From Larus michahellis (lineage: Eukaryota; Chordata; Aves; Charadriiformes; Laridae): a DNA stretch of 64,000 nucleotides. The position numbers and the translations under genes are program-made. This document shows, piece by piece, positions 1 through 13,600 of this stretch. The stretch spans positions 16,589,378 through 16,653,377 of the forward strand of contig NC_133906.1 in NCBI RefSeq assembly GCF_964199755.1, written 5' to 3'. Below the pieces are notes generated by a model, which saw only the letters and a list, made by a program, of their open reading frames with translations, searched no databases and was not told where the DNA came from. The stretch's first letter is position 1, and the number at the start of each line of letters is the position of its first letter.

Positions 1-984
1 AATCTACTTATTTAAAGAAGTAACCCACTCCTCTACAAAAGCTGCACGAGGTGATGTTGCCTTAGATCCCTCTGAAATAAATTTTTAAGTGTTTTTCTTT
101 TCTACTGTAGAAGGTCCCATGGAGTCTTTTTGATAAGTTTATGGAGAAAGAAACCAGCAGAACAACAGTGCCGGAGCTCAACAGTAACACGGGCAGATTA
201 GGTCCCGCAGGCCAGCTGCCTGCTACAGAAAGCCTCAGCTGGTCTACAGGGGGAAAAAAAAAAAAACACACAAAAAAACCAACCAACCACCAAAAAAAAG
301 AAAAAAGAGAGGATAGAAAATATTTTTCTTCACTAATTCCCTTTAGCTGGGGAGTCTTTTGGGAGTCCACGCCTGTATGCAGCAGCATGCCAGAGCTCAC
401 AAGGAGACATAAAAAGGTATTTTAAAGTCCAACAGAAAGCTTTAAGAATTTGGGACGTAAGCAAGACAGCTACCTTACAGCTGGATCCAGATTTGTCTGT
501 TTTGAATAATCTTATGAATTCTTCATACTAACGGAGGAACGCCTTCAGTACGGGCAAGATTAAAACAGCAATTACAGTGACAGTGATTAGTTAATCTCCA
601 TACTCTGGAAGCATTAAAACACTGCAGGTATTTTACCTTGCTCATTAATCACCGCTTGGGTGACGGCGGGTTCTCGCTGTGTGTAATGCCTCTACATTAA
701 TGGCACTATAAGGTATTTCTTTTAACATCTAAACGCTCTATTATGAAATGGCATTGAGATGCTGGACAGGGCGGGAACTGGGGCTTTCAGCACAGCTGAA
801 ACGCCTGGGCTGGGAATATTTTCTATTCGAAGCAACGTTTGTTTCACAGGAGCAATAAACCCCATTGGAGCAGCGCACGTTTCGTGGGGTTGCGAAGTTT
901 CGTGTGGTTCAGGTGCCGAGAGGTCAGCCCCAGGGAAGGCACTGCCCAGCAGGTCCCATCACGTACAGCAAACAGCATTCATGG
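1..984. other. Flank downstream of KLHL3
   Basis: No gene, conserved domain or repeat family recognised. It contains an A-rich stretch around 250-310. If a distal KLHL3 poly(A) site is used, part of this would be 3'UTR. Confidence 0.5.
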
Positions 985-1608
985 CGAGTAGAAAAATCAC
1001 ACGGTATTTATTTCCACCATACGACAAGCATTTCAAGGATACATACAGCAGTCCAGTGGCATATACAAACGTATGACTGAGACAGCGTCACACTCGAGCC
1101 AGAGCACCCTGTTCCAGTCCACTTCTGCTGACTGCTTTTCTCGGTTGGTACTCAGAAGTTCCCACTGCCAGTAGTAAAGTCCACCCTCCAGGCACAGTGA
1201 GCAAGTCGTTCAACTGATAATGTGCATGGAGCATCAGTAGTGAAGAAATCCAGAAGTGTTCGTTTTTACTCACATGCCCAAACGTAGCAGTTTTGTTTCA
1301 CACAAGAAGTTCAGTGCCTGCAGTTCAAGCACAGTGTTTAATCTCAGGACACTAGCCATTGAGAAGAACAGTTGATTGCACCACAAATAACAAGCAACAC
1401 CTCGTTGTCTAGCATGGAACATGTCCCCAGAGGGATTTTCCCTTTGCTAGGCAATCCGCCACAGAGCAGATGATGTTTGTAACGTATCACTTGTCATGCT
1501 AAGACGTTAACAGCAATGAGATGGGTCAAGTCAGAAGTCAGTCGTCTTCCCAACACCACCCAGCTGGATCCACTTCACTTCTGCTCCTCGCGTTGGCTTG
1601 ATCGCGTG
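985..1608 (-). other. KLHL3: KLHL3 3'UTR (predicted proximal end)
   Basis: Sequence after the TGA up to the first well-formed poly(A) site. The left limit is the estimated cleavage zone, about 20 nt past the AATAAA. Longer 3'UTR forms running to or beyond the window edge are possible. Confidence 0.55.
1007..1012 (-). terminator. Poly(A) signal AATAAA, KLHL3
   Basis: Canonical AATAAA on the minus strand. UGUA-type motifs lie just upstream on the transcript (TTGTATATG and CTGTATGTATCC, within about 1015-1070). A T/G-rich downstream stretch (TGTTTGCTGTACGTG) lies about 960-978. The combination is typical of a functional vertebrate cleavage site. Confidence 0.6.
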
Positions 1609-1637
1609 TCACAACGGTTTGTGAATCACGGCCACAC
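1609..1637 (-). CDS. KLHL3: KLHL3 coding exon 15 (stop codon)
   Basis: 29 coding nt, residues 578-586. After the split glycine it reads V-A-V-I-H-K-P-L and TGA at 1609-1611, giving the strand that closes the six-bladed propeller. Human ends V-A-V-I-H-K-S-L. The acceptor is ATAACAG. The 3'UTR follows in the same exon. Confidence 0.93.
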
Positions 1638-4600
1638 CTGTTATAGGAATGGACAGACACAGTTATCGTAGGAGCAGCTCTGGGCTGCAATGTGGCTAAG
1701 ATCATCCTGCAAAGCCAAAGACCAGCAACAGGCGGGCAGAGAGAGAGGTGTCTACTATTTCTACGGAAGTTTCCTCTACTGAAAGCAAACATAAAACATA
1801 CAAAACCATAAGATTAAAGCTTTGGGAGGCACGGCTCCCAAGCTTACGAATGAGCCCAGCTGTTGCCAGCTCTCCCACTGACTATTTACCTGCGTAACTT
1901 CTCCCCGTGCTCATGCTGGTAGGTAATAACGTCCACTTGTCTGTGATGGGGTTGTAGTATTCCACCGAGGCCAAATTGCAGGAACCATCATCTCCTCCCA
2001 CCACGTAGAGGAGACCATTCACCGCGCACACACCTCAAAGCAGAGCGCAGATGGTTAGACACGGGCTAACTTAACTCATCCCCCATGACATGTCGCCTGC
2101 CACGTACTGATTCATTCCCAAGCAGACACCTCATCTTCCATTTTCATCCCTTTCTTACAATACTGATCACTTACAGCACTAGCACGTTAGTCGCGTTGAA
2201 AACCACACAGATAACTGCAGCCAAACGTCACAGAAAGGCTTCTTGTGGTTACCTGCATTTCTTCTACACATATTCATGTCTGCTACTTGTTTCCAGGTGT
2301 TTGTTCCTGGATCGTAGACTTCCACGCTCTTCCTTACTAAGGGACCGTCGTGCCCCCCGGTAGCGTACAGCAGCCCGCTGAGAACACCAACACCTGCCAA
2401 ACAGAGCCCAGCGTTAGCCAGACATACAGGGGAAAGGGCTGCATGTCCCTGGATCTTCTGCTTGGCCTCTCCAAGGCATTTCCGAAACATGGGCCACACG
2501 TGCCTCAGGATCACCTGGGTCAACTCTCCACCCAGCCAGCGCGTGGCACTACAGCAGGCCGGCACAGTAACCCCTGGCAGGCGTCCTGTCTTTCAGGGCT
2601 GTGCCCCTTCTCAGGTAGATCTTAGTCCATCTGAGATCAATAGTCTAGTCCCACAACATTCCTCTGCCTTTATTCAGTCTCTTTGGACTGACTTGTTCGC
2701 TCTTCCCTTTACCTCCCTGACCGCTGCATCCCACCCCAGCTCACCCCTATCTGCCCGATCTTTTCCGCCACGGGGCCCTTTGCTTTTAGCCTGATTCCCA
2801 ACTCCAGGAGCTTTTTATTTTGTTTTTCCTGCTGCCTTTGTGCCACATGGCTTCATCCCTTGGACACTCTTCCTCTTCTCGACAATTTATGGATTCCAGG
2901 TCTTGAGGCTGCCGCTGGGTTCCTCTCCCCCCACTCCTCGACTCGTGCCCCCAAACGTGGCAGCAGCACTTGGCACAGAAAAAGGGCCCCCAAGGCCACC
3001 TTCCCAGCCACTTCTGCAGGCCTCTGGCTCAAACTCTGTGAATGACAGGGATCTGAAGGGTGCTTCTGCTTAATATTAAGCAAATTAATTAATTAAAACG
3101 TTCACCAATCCGTGAGAGTTAAAACTTCCAGCAACATTTCTTCGTTAATAGGTTCAAAGACCTCTATTAAAATTAACAAGGTGGGATGTTAGTAAAACCG
3201 AAACATAGAACCGAATTGCATCATTTCAACCTCACAGGCATTAACCAGCAGGACGGCCCCTGCGCCGTGAAGATGGACTCGTGCGGACAACTGAGGGAAA
3301 GGCACAGAGACGGAAAGGCGTGAGCAGGGCAGAGGGGCCCTGCCAGCGTAAAACTGACAGGTTTTCAAGTTGGGTCCCGTGCAAACGTCTTTCCTCTTTG
3401 CCACGTGCAGCACAGAGAAAGGCGACTACAGGAGCAGTGCTGCGACGGTGAGCCAGAGAGAGCAGGCTTGGGAGCTCCTGCGCCACAGGAACATCTCCTA
3501 GTGGTATGTCACATCCCAAAAATACGATGCGTCACATTGCTCCGAGTCTTGCCACGGTCAGCAGAAGCATGGACCACAGCAGCCACCACGTTCCACCTGA
3601 GGGATGGCAACACAAGGTGGAAGAATCCGTCTGAGCATTATTGCTCCTCCACCACCCAAAAATGGACCAATGCCTAACCAAGACCAACCAATGAATTAAA
3701 ACTCCAGCAGGCACGCCATCGTTTGGGGACAGGAAAGCTGCTGCAGGGCTACCACCATCACCTTTCTCTTCTCCAGATTTTCTTAACTTGCTACTGCTGG
3801 GTTTGGCTTTGACCAGGTGTTGAAATCCCAACGTGACATTGGGATTCATGATTCATCTCTGGAAAACACTGGTAATTAATCTCTAACTGCCATAAATATC
3901 CACCTTATTGGGTGAAATCGTCAATCTGGTTGAGGTACTCCAATGTGCACCATCCAAGAAGAGCAGAACGTGTCCCAGCACATATCCTGGCCCCAGGGCT
4001 GGTGCCTCCCAGTTGACTGGGGAATGGGAACTCATTTAGCTGGTGAGGAAAGCCGACCCTGTCTAAGCCCAGCAGTCTGGGGTTGCTACTCCTTAGCATT
4101 TGACTATATTCAGCTGTTAGCAAAAATTTTACACTTAAATAATTTAATTAGTAAACTAATTTAAGCAAGTAAGAGAGTAAAAGAGTCAGAAACACTCTCA
4201 GGCTTTTCCACCTAAAACTGCCTCCCTGTACGGCAAGACAGGGCACACATGGATGGGACGTCCCTGCCAGGAGGGGAAAGCCCAGCAAACCCAGCACCCG
4301 CACACCCACACAGCCCCAGTGCCTGGATTGGGGTCACCCTGGGGACTTGGGGACACCTGCCCTCACCTCCGCTAGATGTCAGCATCGGAACGGCGATGCC
4401 GGCAGCTCGGAGCACGGTTTCATTTATGGAGCTGTACGATAGATCGTGCTGCAGCACCGGGAGTGGCACTGGGCAGTCCCCTCCCCGGTGCCTGCTGGAG
4501 GGGCATCTGGGTGACAACCAGAACTTGGGCAGCTCAGCGTTCGGCTTGGGAACAGAAAACAGCAAGGCTATTTGGCTGGCAAGTAAGAGCATCCCTAATA

Positions 4601-7600
4601 CCGGACTTGCCCTGTGGAGATGTACTTGCGAAGCAGTGCTCGGAACAGTGTGTTTCAAAGAAAATTCACTAAAATCCACCTCTGTTTGTTGTGTTTCAAT
4701 ATACTGTCAACAACATGAGATGCTCACTCTCTTCTCCTATAAGGTTGCACTAGGCGAGGTTTAAGCATCAAGCAGATACTAAAAACCTCTTCAACTGAAT
4801 TCAAACCAACAGTGTGTGACCATATTTGCCTCACCTGGAGTTATGGAAAAGGTATTAGAGCGAGGAAAGAATGACGGTGTGTGGAGAGAAGCCTCTCAGA
4901 TGCCCAGGTCAGAAGGAAATTCCCACCACAGCTTACCCTGCAGGGTTATCTCAGCCCCCACGCAAAGGGCAGCCTCTGGGCTCGGCTACCTCTGGGCAAC
5001 TGCCACTTCGGCTGTTGTACGACGAGAACTGCACAATCTGACATCAGGGAGGACCCAGTGCACACACTGAGCCATAGGACCAACACTCACACGTTCCCTT
5101 TCAGCTGAAGATGATTTTAAGTGCAATGGATAAGAGCTTTTGTCCCTCTGGGAAAGCAACAGCCACAGAGAGGCCAAGTGCCTACCTGACATGACATCAC
5201 GTAGTAAGTCAGACACCATCAAGACTCGAATATAATCCTTTTTTAACACGTCCGTTCCTCTAATCTTCCAGATCACCAATTCTCGCCAGCAAAAGGTACG
5301 CTAAAGACTAGCTTAGCAGGGGCAATCCGAGATGAATTTTGTTACCACATCACCAAGTGCAGATGTGCTTTGTGCTGCAAAGCACCCACTGGATGCTTGC
5401 AGAGAAGGTCCACAAGGAAAATCCATCTGACAGCCCCCAAAGGACAGGAGAGGAGGAGGTGCAGCTTGGCTTTCCAGTCCCCGGCTGAGCCTGCAGCTGG
5501 CGATTTGGAAAGACACCTCTTTGCTTACAAGTGAGATGCACCTGTTAGCGAGGCAACTTAGAAACACTGAACATTATTTCATTAATCCAGAAATTAATTT
5601 CAATTTGGCAGATTTTAACGAAGTCAGGAGAGCTGCTGAGAGCTTCCAAGCAATTATGGATTCTCCCCTCATGGGAAGGAGCGGGAAATAACAGGTTGCA
5701 CTTGCCAGCCCCGCAATGCCAAAACACACTTCTCCTTCCTTTCCGTGAGCAGAGGAGAACCCAGCGACCAGCCACTCTTGAGAACACATCTCAGAGCCAG
5801 TACCTGCACCGCTGCGTCGCGTGCTCATGTCAGCTACGTAGGTCCATTCGTTCGTGGCTGGGTTATACTGCTCGACGGTACTAAGGCACTGACGGGACGC
5901 TCCATCGTAACCCCCCACGGCATAGAGCTTTCCTGGAAGAGACACACATCAGCATTACAGCTAGGACTGGCTGATGTTACCATCATGCCTGACAGCCCCA
6001 GGTGAGGACAGATCCTGGCTGAGGGAGGCCCTGGGAGACGTGCCTAAACCTGCTGGGACGCCTGGGGAAAATCCTAGCGAAAGGATCTGAGGTAGACTCG
6101 CAGACAGGCGGGACTGTTTTTAAGCTGTTAAAGCTGTCAACTAAGACAAGGAAACAACACAACACAATGGCTTAATTAGAAACCAAAAGCCCAGAGGGTT
6201 TTCCAAATGACTTGTTGGCCCAGGAGAAGAAGTAACATCAAAGCATGCTCTGCTGACGGAGTGTTTCCTCCTGTTCAGGTGCCACACGGCAAGGTGTGCT
6301 GTCAAAGGTTGATACTGTACATTAATTACAATATCACATGAGCAATAAATACGCAATAGCCTCTTATGTTAATATAATACCTGCATGGAAACCTAGACTT
6401 GATTTTGAAGAACCTGGGCCAAATCAAAACCAAGCAATGCTGCTAGCACAGCTGAGGCCAGCCTGCTCACTTGTGCCAAGTGACCACAACATAGAAGATA
6501 CCACGGGGGACCCTCACAGCATGGAATACCTGTCCCTCCTTACCTCGACTCAATGAAAGCTGAATAACACACACCTAATGAGACCAGAGAAACATGATCA
6601 GATGCCACCAGACCACACCACGCATGAAACAAGACTGATGCTCCACCATGTCCTCTGTTCATAGGCCTGACTGATACTTTCTCCTTTTCTCCTTGTATTG
6701 TCCATCAGCTTGTTTTGCATTTAAGGCAGTAAACCCTCTGGGCAGAGAGGGTGTCTTTGCGCTTCTTTAGAAGCACCTAGCACAAAGGCATTAAGGTTGA
6801 AGATCAGGCCTCCTAGACACTACAACAAACAACCATTAACAAAGTTCAACAAATATGTAGGAAAATTCTAACTCAAATTTTTGTATAAAACCCATGAATA
6901 AGACCAATCTTTAATCCATAACAGCAGAGCCTGGCCAAAAATGAGCTATGCAACTCTTAGGTTGGAAAAGACCTTTAATATCATCGAGTCCAACCATTAA
7001 TGTTGCACTGCTAAGTCCACCACTAAACCATGACCCTAAGCACCACATCTACCCATCTTTTAAATACCTCCAGGGACGGTGGCTCAACCATTTCCCTGGG
7101 CAGACTGTTCCAATGCTTGGCAACCCTTTCGGTGAAGAAATTTTTCTTAATAGCCAATCTAAACCTCCCCTCGTGAAACTTGAGGCCATTTCCTCTTGTC
7201 TTATCACTTGTTACTTGGGAGAACAGACCAAGCCCCACCTCGCTACAACCTCCTTTCAGGTAGTTGTAAAGAATGATAAGGTCTCCCCCTCAGCCTCCTT
7301 TTCTCCAGACTAAACAATCCCAGTTCCCTCAGTGGCTCCTCACAAGACTTGTGATCTAGATCCTTCACCAGTTTCATTGCCCTTCCCTGGACACGTTCCA
7401 GCACCTCTTGTAGTGAGGGGCCCAAAACTGAACACAGTACTTGAGGTACAGCCTCACCACTCCTGAGTACAGAGGTACAATCACTCCCCTAGTCATGCTG
7501 GCCACACTTTCTCTGATACAAGCCAGGATGTTGATGGCCTTCCTGGCCAACAGGGCACACTGCTGGCTCATACTCTGACAGCAGTCGACCAACACCCCCA

Positions 7601-10600
7601 GGTCCTTTTCCACTGGGCAGCTTTCCAGACACTCTTCCCCAACCCTCTAGCGCTGCATGGGGTTGTTGTGACCCAAATACAGGACCCGGCAGTTGGCCTT
7701 GTTGAATCTCATACCATTGGTCTCAGCCCATCGACCCAGCCTGTCCTGATCCTTCTGTAGAGCCTTCCTACCCTCAAGCAGATCAACACTCCTGCCCAAC
7801 TTGGTGTCATCTGCAAACTTACTGAGGGTGCACTCGATGCCCTCGTCCAGATCATTGATAGAGATATTAAACAGAACAGGCCCCGATACTGAACCTTGGG
7901 GAACAGCACCTGTGACCAGCCACCAACTGGATTTAACTCTATTCACCCCAACTCCTTGGACCTGTCCTTCCAGACAGTTTTTTTACCTAGTGAAGAGTAT
8001 GCCTGTCCAAGCCCTGAGCCTCCAGTTTCTTCAGAAAAATGCTGTGGGAAATGGTGTCAAAAGCTTTGCTAAAGTCTAAGTAGACAACATCCACAGCCTT
8101 CCCCTCACCCACTAAGCAGGTCACCTTGTCATAGAAGGAGATCAGACCAGGTTAGTCAAGCAAGAACTTGGACTCCCACCAGCAGTTATCATCTACAGTC
8201 TTACGCTTTTGCATCCTCCTGTTTCCCTGATGCTTGCAAGGCTCCAAGAACCAGCCAGGTCTTTTCTTTCTCCCTCAGCTCCACTCATGGCCTCCTCAGT
8301 CTGTGATCATTAGGAGATGTCTGCAAGGATCAGGTTTACAACTGTGCTCCTCCTGCATCTTCCTGTCTCTATAAACATTTCAAACTCTTATTTGTGCTTC
8401 AACACGCTCAGTGTTAGTCAACGAATCAAGGCAAGAGTGCCAGACCAAGCAAGACAAGATAAAGTTCCCTGGCTGGCATCAATTATTAGATATTTTCAGC
8501 ACCCACAGACATCAGTTCAATCTTCATCACATTCAGACGAGCATTGTGGAATAACTACAGGCTGCAGCTTGTTCCCTCTACCAATACGATCGACTCTTCT
8601 TCCCCATCACACACCCTCCCTTTTTTCTTTTTTTTTATTATTGACTCCATGTGCAACACTTATTTGCACTTTCAAACAAAGCAAAGGAAAAGGATTTCAT
8701 GTGTCTCCAGTAGAAAACCTGTCCACAGAAATGCATCTCTCAGGGATGTACTTGATATTCGTCTCACATTCAAATGACTGACCCACTTTAGCAAATCCCA
8801 CTGACTACCAGCAGCCCAGCGCCTCACAAGCATGGGCCAGTTTTGAAGGAGACGCTTCTAAAACATGCAAATTTAGCACAACCACCGCTATTTATTCTGA
8901 CTTTATCTCCCTCCTTCTCGAATAAACACATTTCATGTACATAAACACATTGCACATATTTCCTATTCACACAGGTCGAACTGAACCACTTCAAAGCGCA
9001 GTTTATAACCAGGCTCGTGCCAGCGGCTGCTCCGCACTGTACTAATTGGAAACTGCTACGCCACGCTAAAGACGAGGTCACATAAAACCTTTCACTTGCT
9101 TCAGAATTGATTTTGCTAAAGGAAGAAACGGTTCCCAGTTAAACTGTTCTTTCTCCTGGAGTCAAACCAAGCTGCTCAGTTCCAGCTCACTCGAGTTTGG
9201 TGCTGACACATCGGTGCCAACAGCCGCCGCCATCCCTCCAAGCATCCTCTCCACCCACCTCGCTCCCGCGTTTGCTGTCATCAGTCCCTGCTCATTTACA
9301 AACCAGAGCAAATCGTGCCGTGCGTGCCGGCAAGCCTGATGTCAATAAACACAGGTTTTAGTATTCCTGCCAAACCGCCAGCTTGGGGCTGTGGGACGAA
9401 CTATGCTCCTGTTTCTCTCACTGAGCAGATTTTCTGTGATGGGTACTCCATCCACGCAGCATCTGCTGACAGCAACAGCATACACCGCACAATACCATTT
9501 GCTTTCACCAGCCAGAAGCAGCCCAGGAAGAATAAGGATTCAAAGAAACCTGCACACACCTGACGGCATTCAGAGGAGGCACGGGCTGGTCTGATACAGG
9601 TCTGAGGCTCTTAGAAAGCTACACGTGATTTTTCACTAAGATAAAGAGGAGAATGGAAAAAGCTGCCGCGATTACATCATATAAAATAAATCTTTACGAA
9701 CTGAAGATAGTCTAGAGAACAGTTCCTGCCATTGCCTTCTATTGCACTTAACCGTTCAGGCTTCTGTTTGACACAGTAACGTTTGCTGGATGGAAATGGC
9801 TGATTTTCTTACCCTCCACAACTCCAACTCCAACACTGCTTCTTCTTGTGTTCATGGGAGCCACAAAAAACCACTCATTGGTTTTATAGCTATAGGCCTC
9901 AACTGATGCCAGACCTAGTTAAAAAGGGGATACACAGGTTTTCTAATTAAAAAAAAAGAGAAGAAAAAAAGATTGGTGTTGCACTTTCATCCGTCTTCCA
10001 CCTCCTCCCAAGCCCGTAATTCCCCCCACAATCCTGCAACCCCATTTTCTAGTCCCTTGCCTTTTAGCCTGGGGCCAGCATGTCAACGCCACTTCGTCAG
10101 CAGCTGGAAAAATTGTGGCCCCATGGCCTCTGCCCTGGGACTGCTGCCCCCCCGATGTGCTGGGGACACCAAGGAGGAGCAGAGTCCAGATTCCAAGCCC
10201 AGAAGTCCCATGTCCTTTCGAGCATTACAAAACATCCATGCAAAGGTTTAAAAATTCTCCCAGACCCCGCTGCATTGTACTCATCACTAGCTGAATTAGT
10301 GCGTTTAGGGCTTAACCAAGTGGCAAAACTCTACAGCAGAGACAGAGGTGTGAATTTAAACACGCAGTTATGCCAAAATAAATCCCAGGCACACATACTC
10401 CGTAAGATGCCTTGCTGGCATTTTATTCATGTTGCTATGCAAAATTTAACTAAAACCAGGAAAAAAAGAAAATTTCAGTCCAGAATAAGCACAGTCATAC
10501 AGAGAACAAGACTGAAAGATCTGTATCACTACAGAAAAAAAAAAAAACTAGGATGAGATACTCTGCAATTACTGATGGGTCAGAACGTGCATGCGGTTAG

Positions 10601-13600
10601 TTACAACACACAGTAAAACCAATCTCTGGCTCTTTCTCTACAAAATCATAGAGGAAGGGCACAGGAACCTCAACTAAAGCTCTGCAGTCTTTGCAGGGGT
10701 CTCTGAAAACATTTTTGGGGGTCAGGCACTGCCTGGTTTTTGCTCAGTCACCTACCAGTGCTGCCATCAAAGCCGCCCACCGCATACAGGAGATCATTGA
10801 GCACAGCGGCGCCTAAAGTGCTTCGTCTTTCCTGCATGCTGGCTATGGACGTCCACTGGTCCTTCACGCCATCGTACACATCAACCGTCCGTACCCTTAA
10901 AGATCCGTTAAAGCCCCCGACAGCATAAACATTGCCAGCCATAAATACCACACCTGGTAAAAGGAGAGAGAAAGATTTTACAGAGGTTTTACAAATAGTT
11001 CGGGAAGCGAGTATCATCAGACGTCTGTCGGGGTGTGTAAGACAGCGGGGGAGAGCAGAATGTGGGCAAGTCTTTGGCATTTTCTGCAGGTTAAGAGTAT
11101 TGGAGCCAAGTATGATGAAACACACGTGTCATATGGAAGGTGACATGCACATAAATACACAGCAACATAAGGCACAGATGGATTTCACACCTGAATGAGT
11201 AATTTTCTGAGCCAGAGAGGACACCAAATGGTGATCCGCATTCACAGCCCTCTCAGATGTCTTCAGAGTAACGCTCCCAACTTACAGATCTGTTCTCCAT
11301 CACCCACTTCCTCAGCACTGAGAGGGCCTGACTCAGCTCCTTTGATTTTCACTAGGAAACCAGCACAGAAAGCTGGATCCCCATGAACTGCCAGGCGAGC
11401 AGGACGGGAGGAGGACGGGAAATATTGACCGAGTAGCAGCCAGGAGAGAGAGGTGATGAAGGGGAGACAGTGGCTACGGAGGGCAGACAGGCAGGAGCAA
11501 CTCCTGAAGGAGAACGATACGCGTGTGCAGGGGAAGAGGAGGAAGGAAGGGCAAAAACAAAGAGCTGCTTGAGGCCGGGGGCACAGAGGAAGGCTGAAGG
11601 GACAACTGAGGACATCCATCCAGCCCTGCAAAGCTGCACCGGGAAAACAAAAAAGGTTACAGCAAGCATTCCCGTTACCTGCTCTGCATCTCCGGGAGGG
11701 AAGCTCAGCAACCTGATCCCACCGCTCCTCCTCAAAATCATAGCACTCCACACTGCGAATGGCCTTGGGCGCTTGCCCACCCACCACGATCATCACCTGG
11801 AGAGGGAAGACGAGAACTAGAAAACCTCAGATACCAGCTCAGGCAGCTGCTCTCTGCAGAGAAACCGTCACCACAACCTGGTAAGAGCAGCTGCCAAAAA
11901 CATTCTGCAGGCCTGCTAAAAGCCTCTGCAGCAGGGGAAGAAGTTCTCTCCAATTTAATGCATGCTAAATATTTCAGCCTCCATTAGCTCTTCCTCACCA
12001 TTTCCATGGTGGGCAACCTGCCCTGTTTCCCCTTGAAACACAAAACCGCTTTGCACCACGGCACACGCACGACTCACTGCAGAAGTATTTTGAAGCAAAG
12101 AAGATCCCAGCGTAATTTCCAGAGCCAGCCCACTGTTTAGTTATTATCTATCTCCATGGTGGTGCTAAAAATAATCTATGCCACTTAGCAAATAAAACCT
12201 GACAGCTGGATTGCCACCTGCGGGGAAGACGACACTCGGGGCAATCACCAGGACTATTAAGACCCAGGGTGCTGGGCTGGTGAAGGAAGTGATTTGTCAG
12301 CTTCATTAAGGCTTTTGGCTGCAACATGTATTGACGCAAATCCAGTAATTAAACCCTAAATTCCTTACAGATAGGGAAGATCAATGTGAAGGTGATCAAG
12401 AGCAATCAGGAGTGCAAGAACTGCTCTGCCGGATGAGGCTAAAGGTCCGTCCAGCCCCAGACACCATTCCCAGCAATGGCAAGCAGAGGATGCTGGTGGA
12501 AAAGCGAGAAGACCTGGACGGCGTGCAGTGTGGTCCTTCCCAAATCTGCCCTGTCTGCCACCAGAAGACATACTCCCCATGGACTCGCTGACTTCCCCAG
12601 GGGTGGTGGTCCCAGGAGCCAACAGCTCAGCGCCCAAGGGCTGCCCATCGCTCCCAAGTCCCCCTCCTGGGTGCTGCGGACCAACGCATGCACAGGCGGC
12701 ATCCAAACCACCTGCACCCACAAACAACTCAACCTGCACTTTGTTCTGAACACGTTTCTACCCTCCACAGCTATCAAGAGGGAGGATTTGCTCCCCTTAG
12801 CACAGCAAATCGGTAGGAGCAAACACTGCCCAGGACAATCTGATTTTTGCAAAGCCAAGGAGCTAGAAGCAAGATAACGGGGCTTCAAATCCAGTCAGAG
12901 AGTCAATGGGAAACTGGCTTTAGCCTCCACAAGTTGGCTGTGAGTAGACGAGGGGATAAGATCGTCACTCGAGGTCACTCAGGTAACGAGCTCAACTCCA
13001 GCCACAGTTGCTTTAAAAGTACAGAGCTAGGCAGCAATTTAAAAAATTTGAAGAGTATGAAAATAGTAGACTGCTCGATCTACAAAGATGAGAATGTGAC
13101 ATTAGAAAGCAAATTGAGTCTTAATTTGCAGCCTGACTACTAGTTGTGTAAGAGCCTTCCGTGGAAAGCTGCAGGGCTTCACACGATTACAGAATTAAGA
13201 GATTTCACAGCAGACAGTAATCCCTCATCAGCGGGACCAACTGACCAGATGAAAGTTTCTCAGTAACAGGATTGCTGGAAGATCATCACCTTCTCCCCTT
13301 TCTTTACAGTTAAAAAGAAGGGAGGGAGAGGCCTGCAGAAGATTTGGGTTTGTGCTCATAAGTCATGCTACAGAAGATGTTGAGAACTTCTATATAGGTT
13401 GTTGAGAAATTCTACTTCAGGTAGAAGTTCCGAACTCACTGTTTCACTGTTCATTTTCATCATTAACTACTTTAGTCCTTGAACAAGGGACACATCAGCC
13501 TTTCATGATACCCCCAAACCTGTGTTCTACCAACGTCATCTCAGCGCCAGCAGACAGAAAGGACGCAACGCACCAACACACTCTGCAGAACCACAATTTC

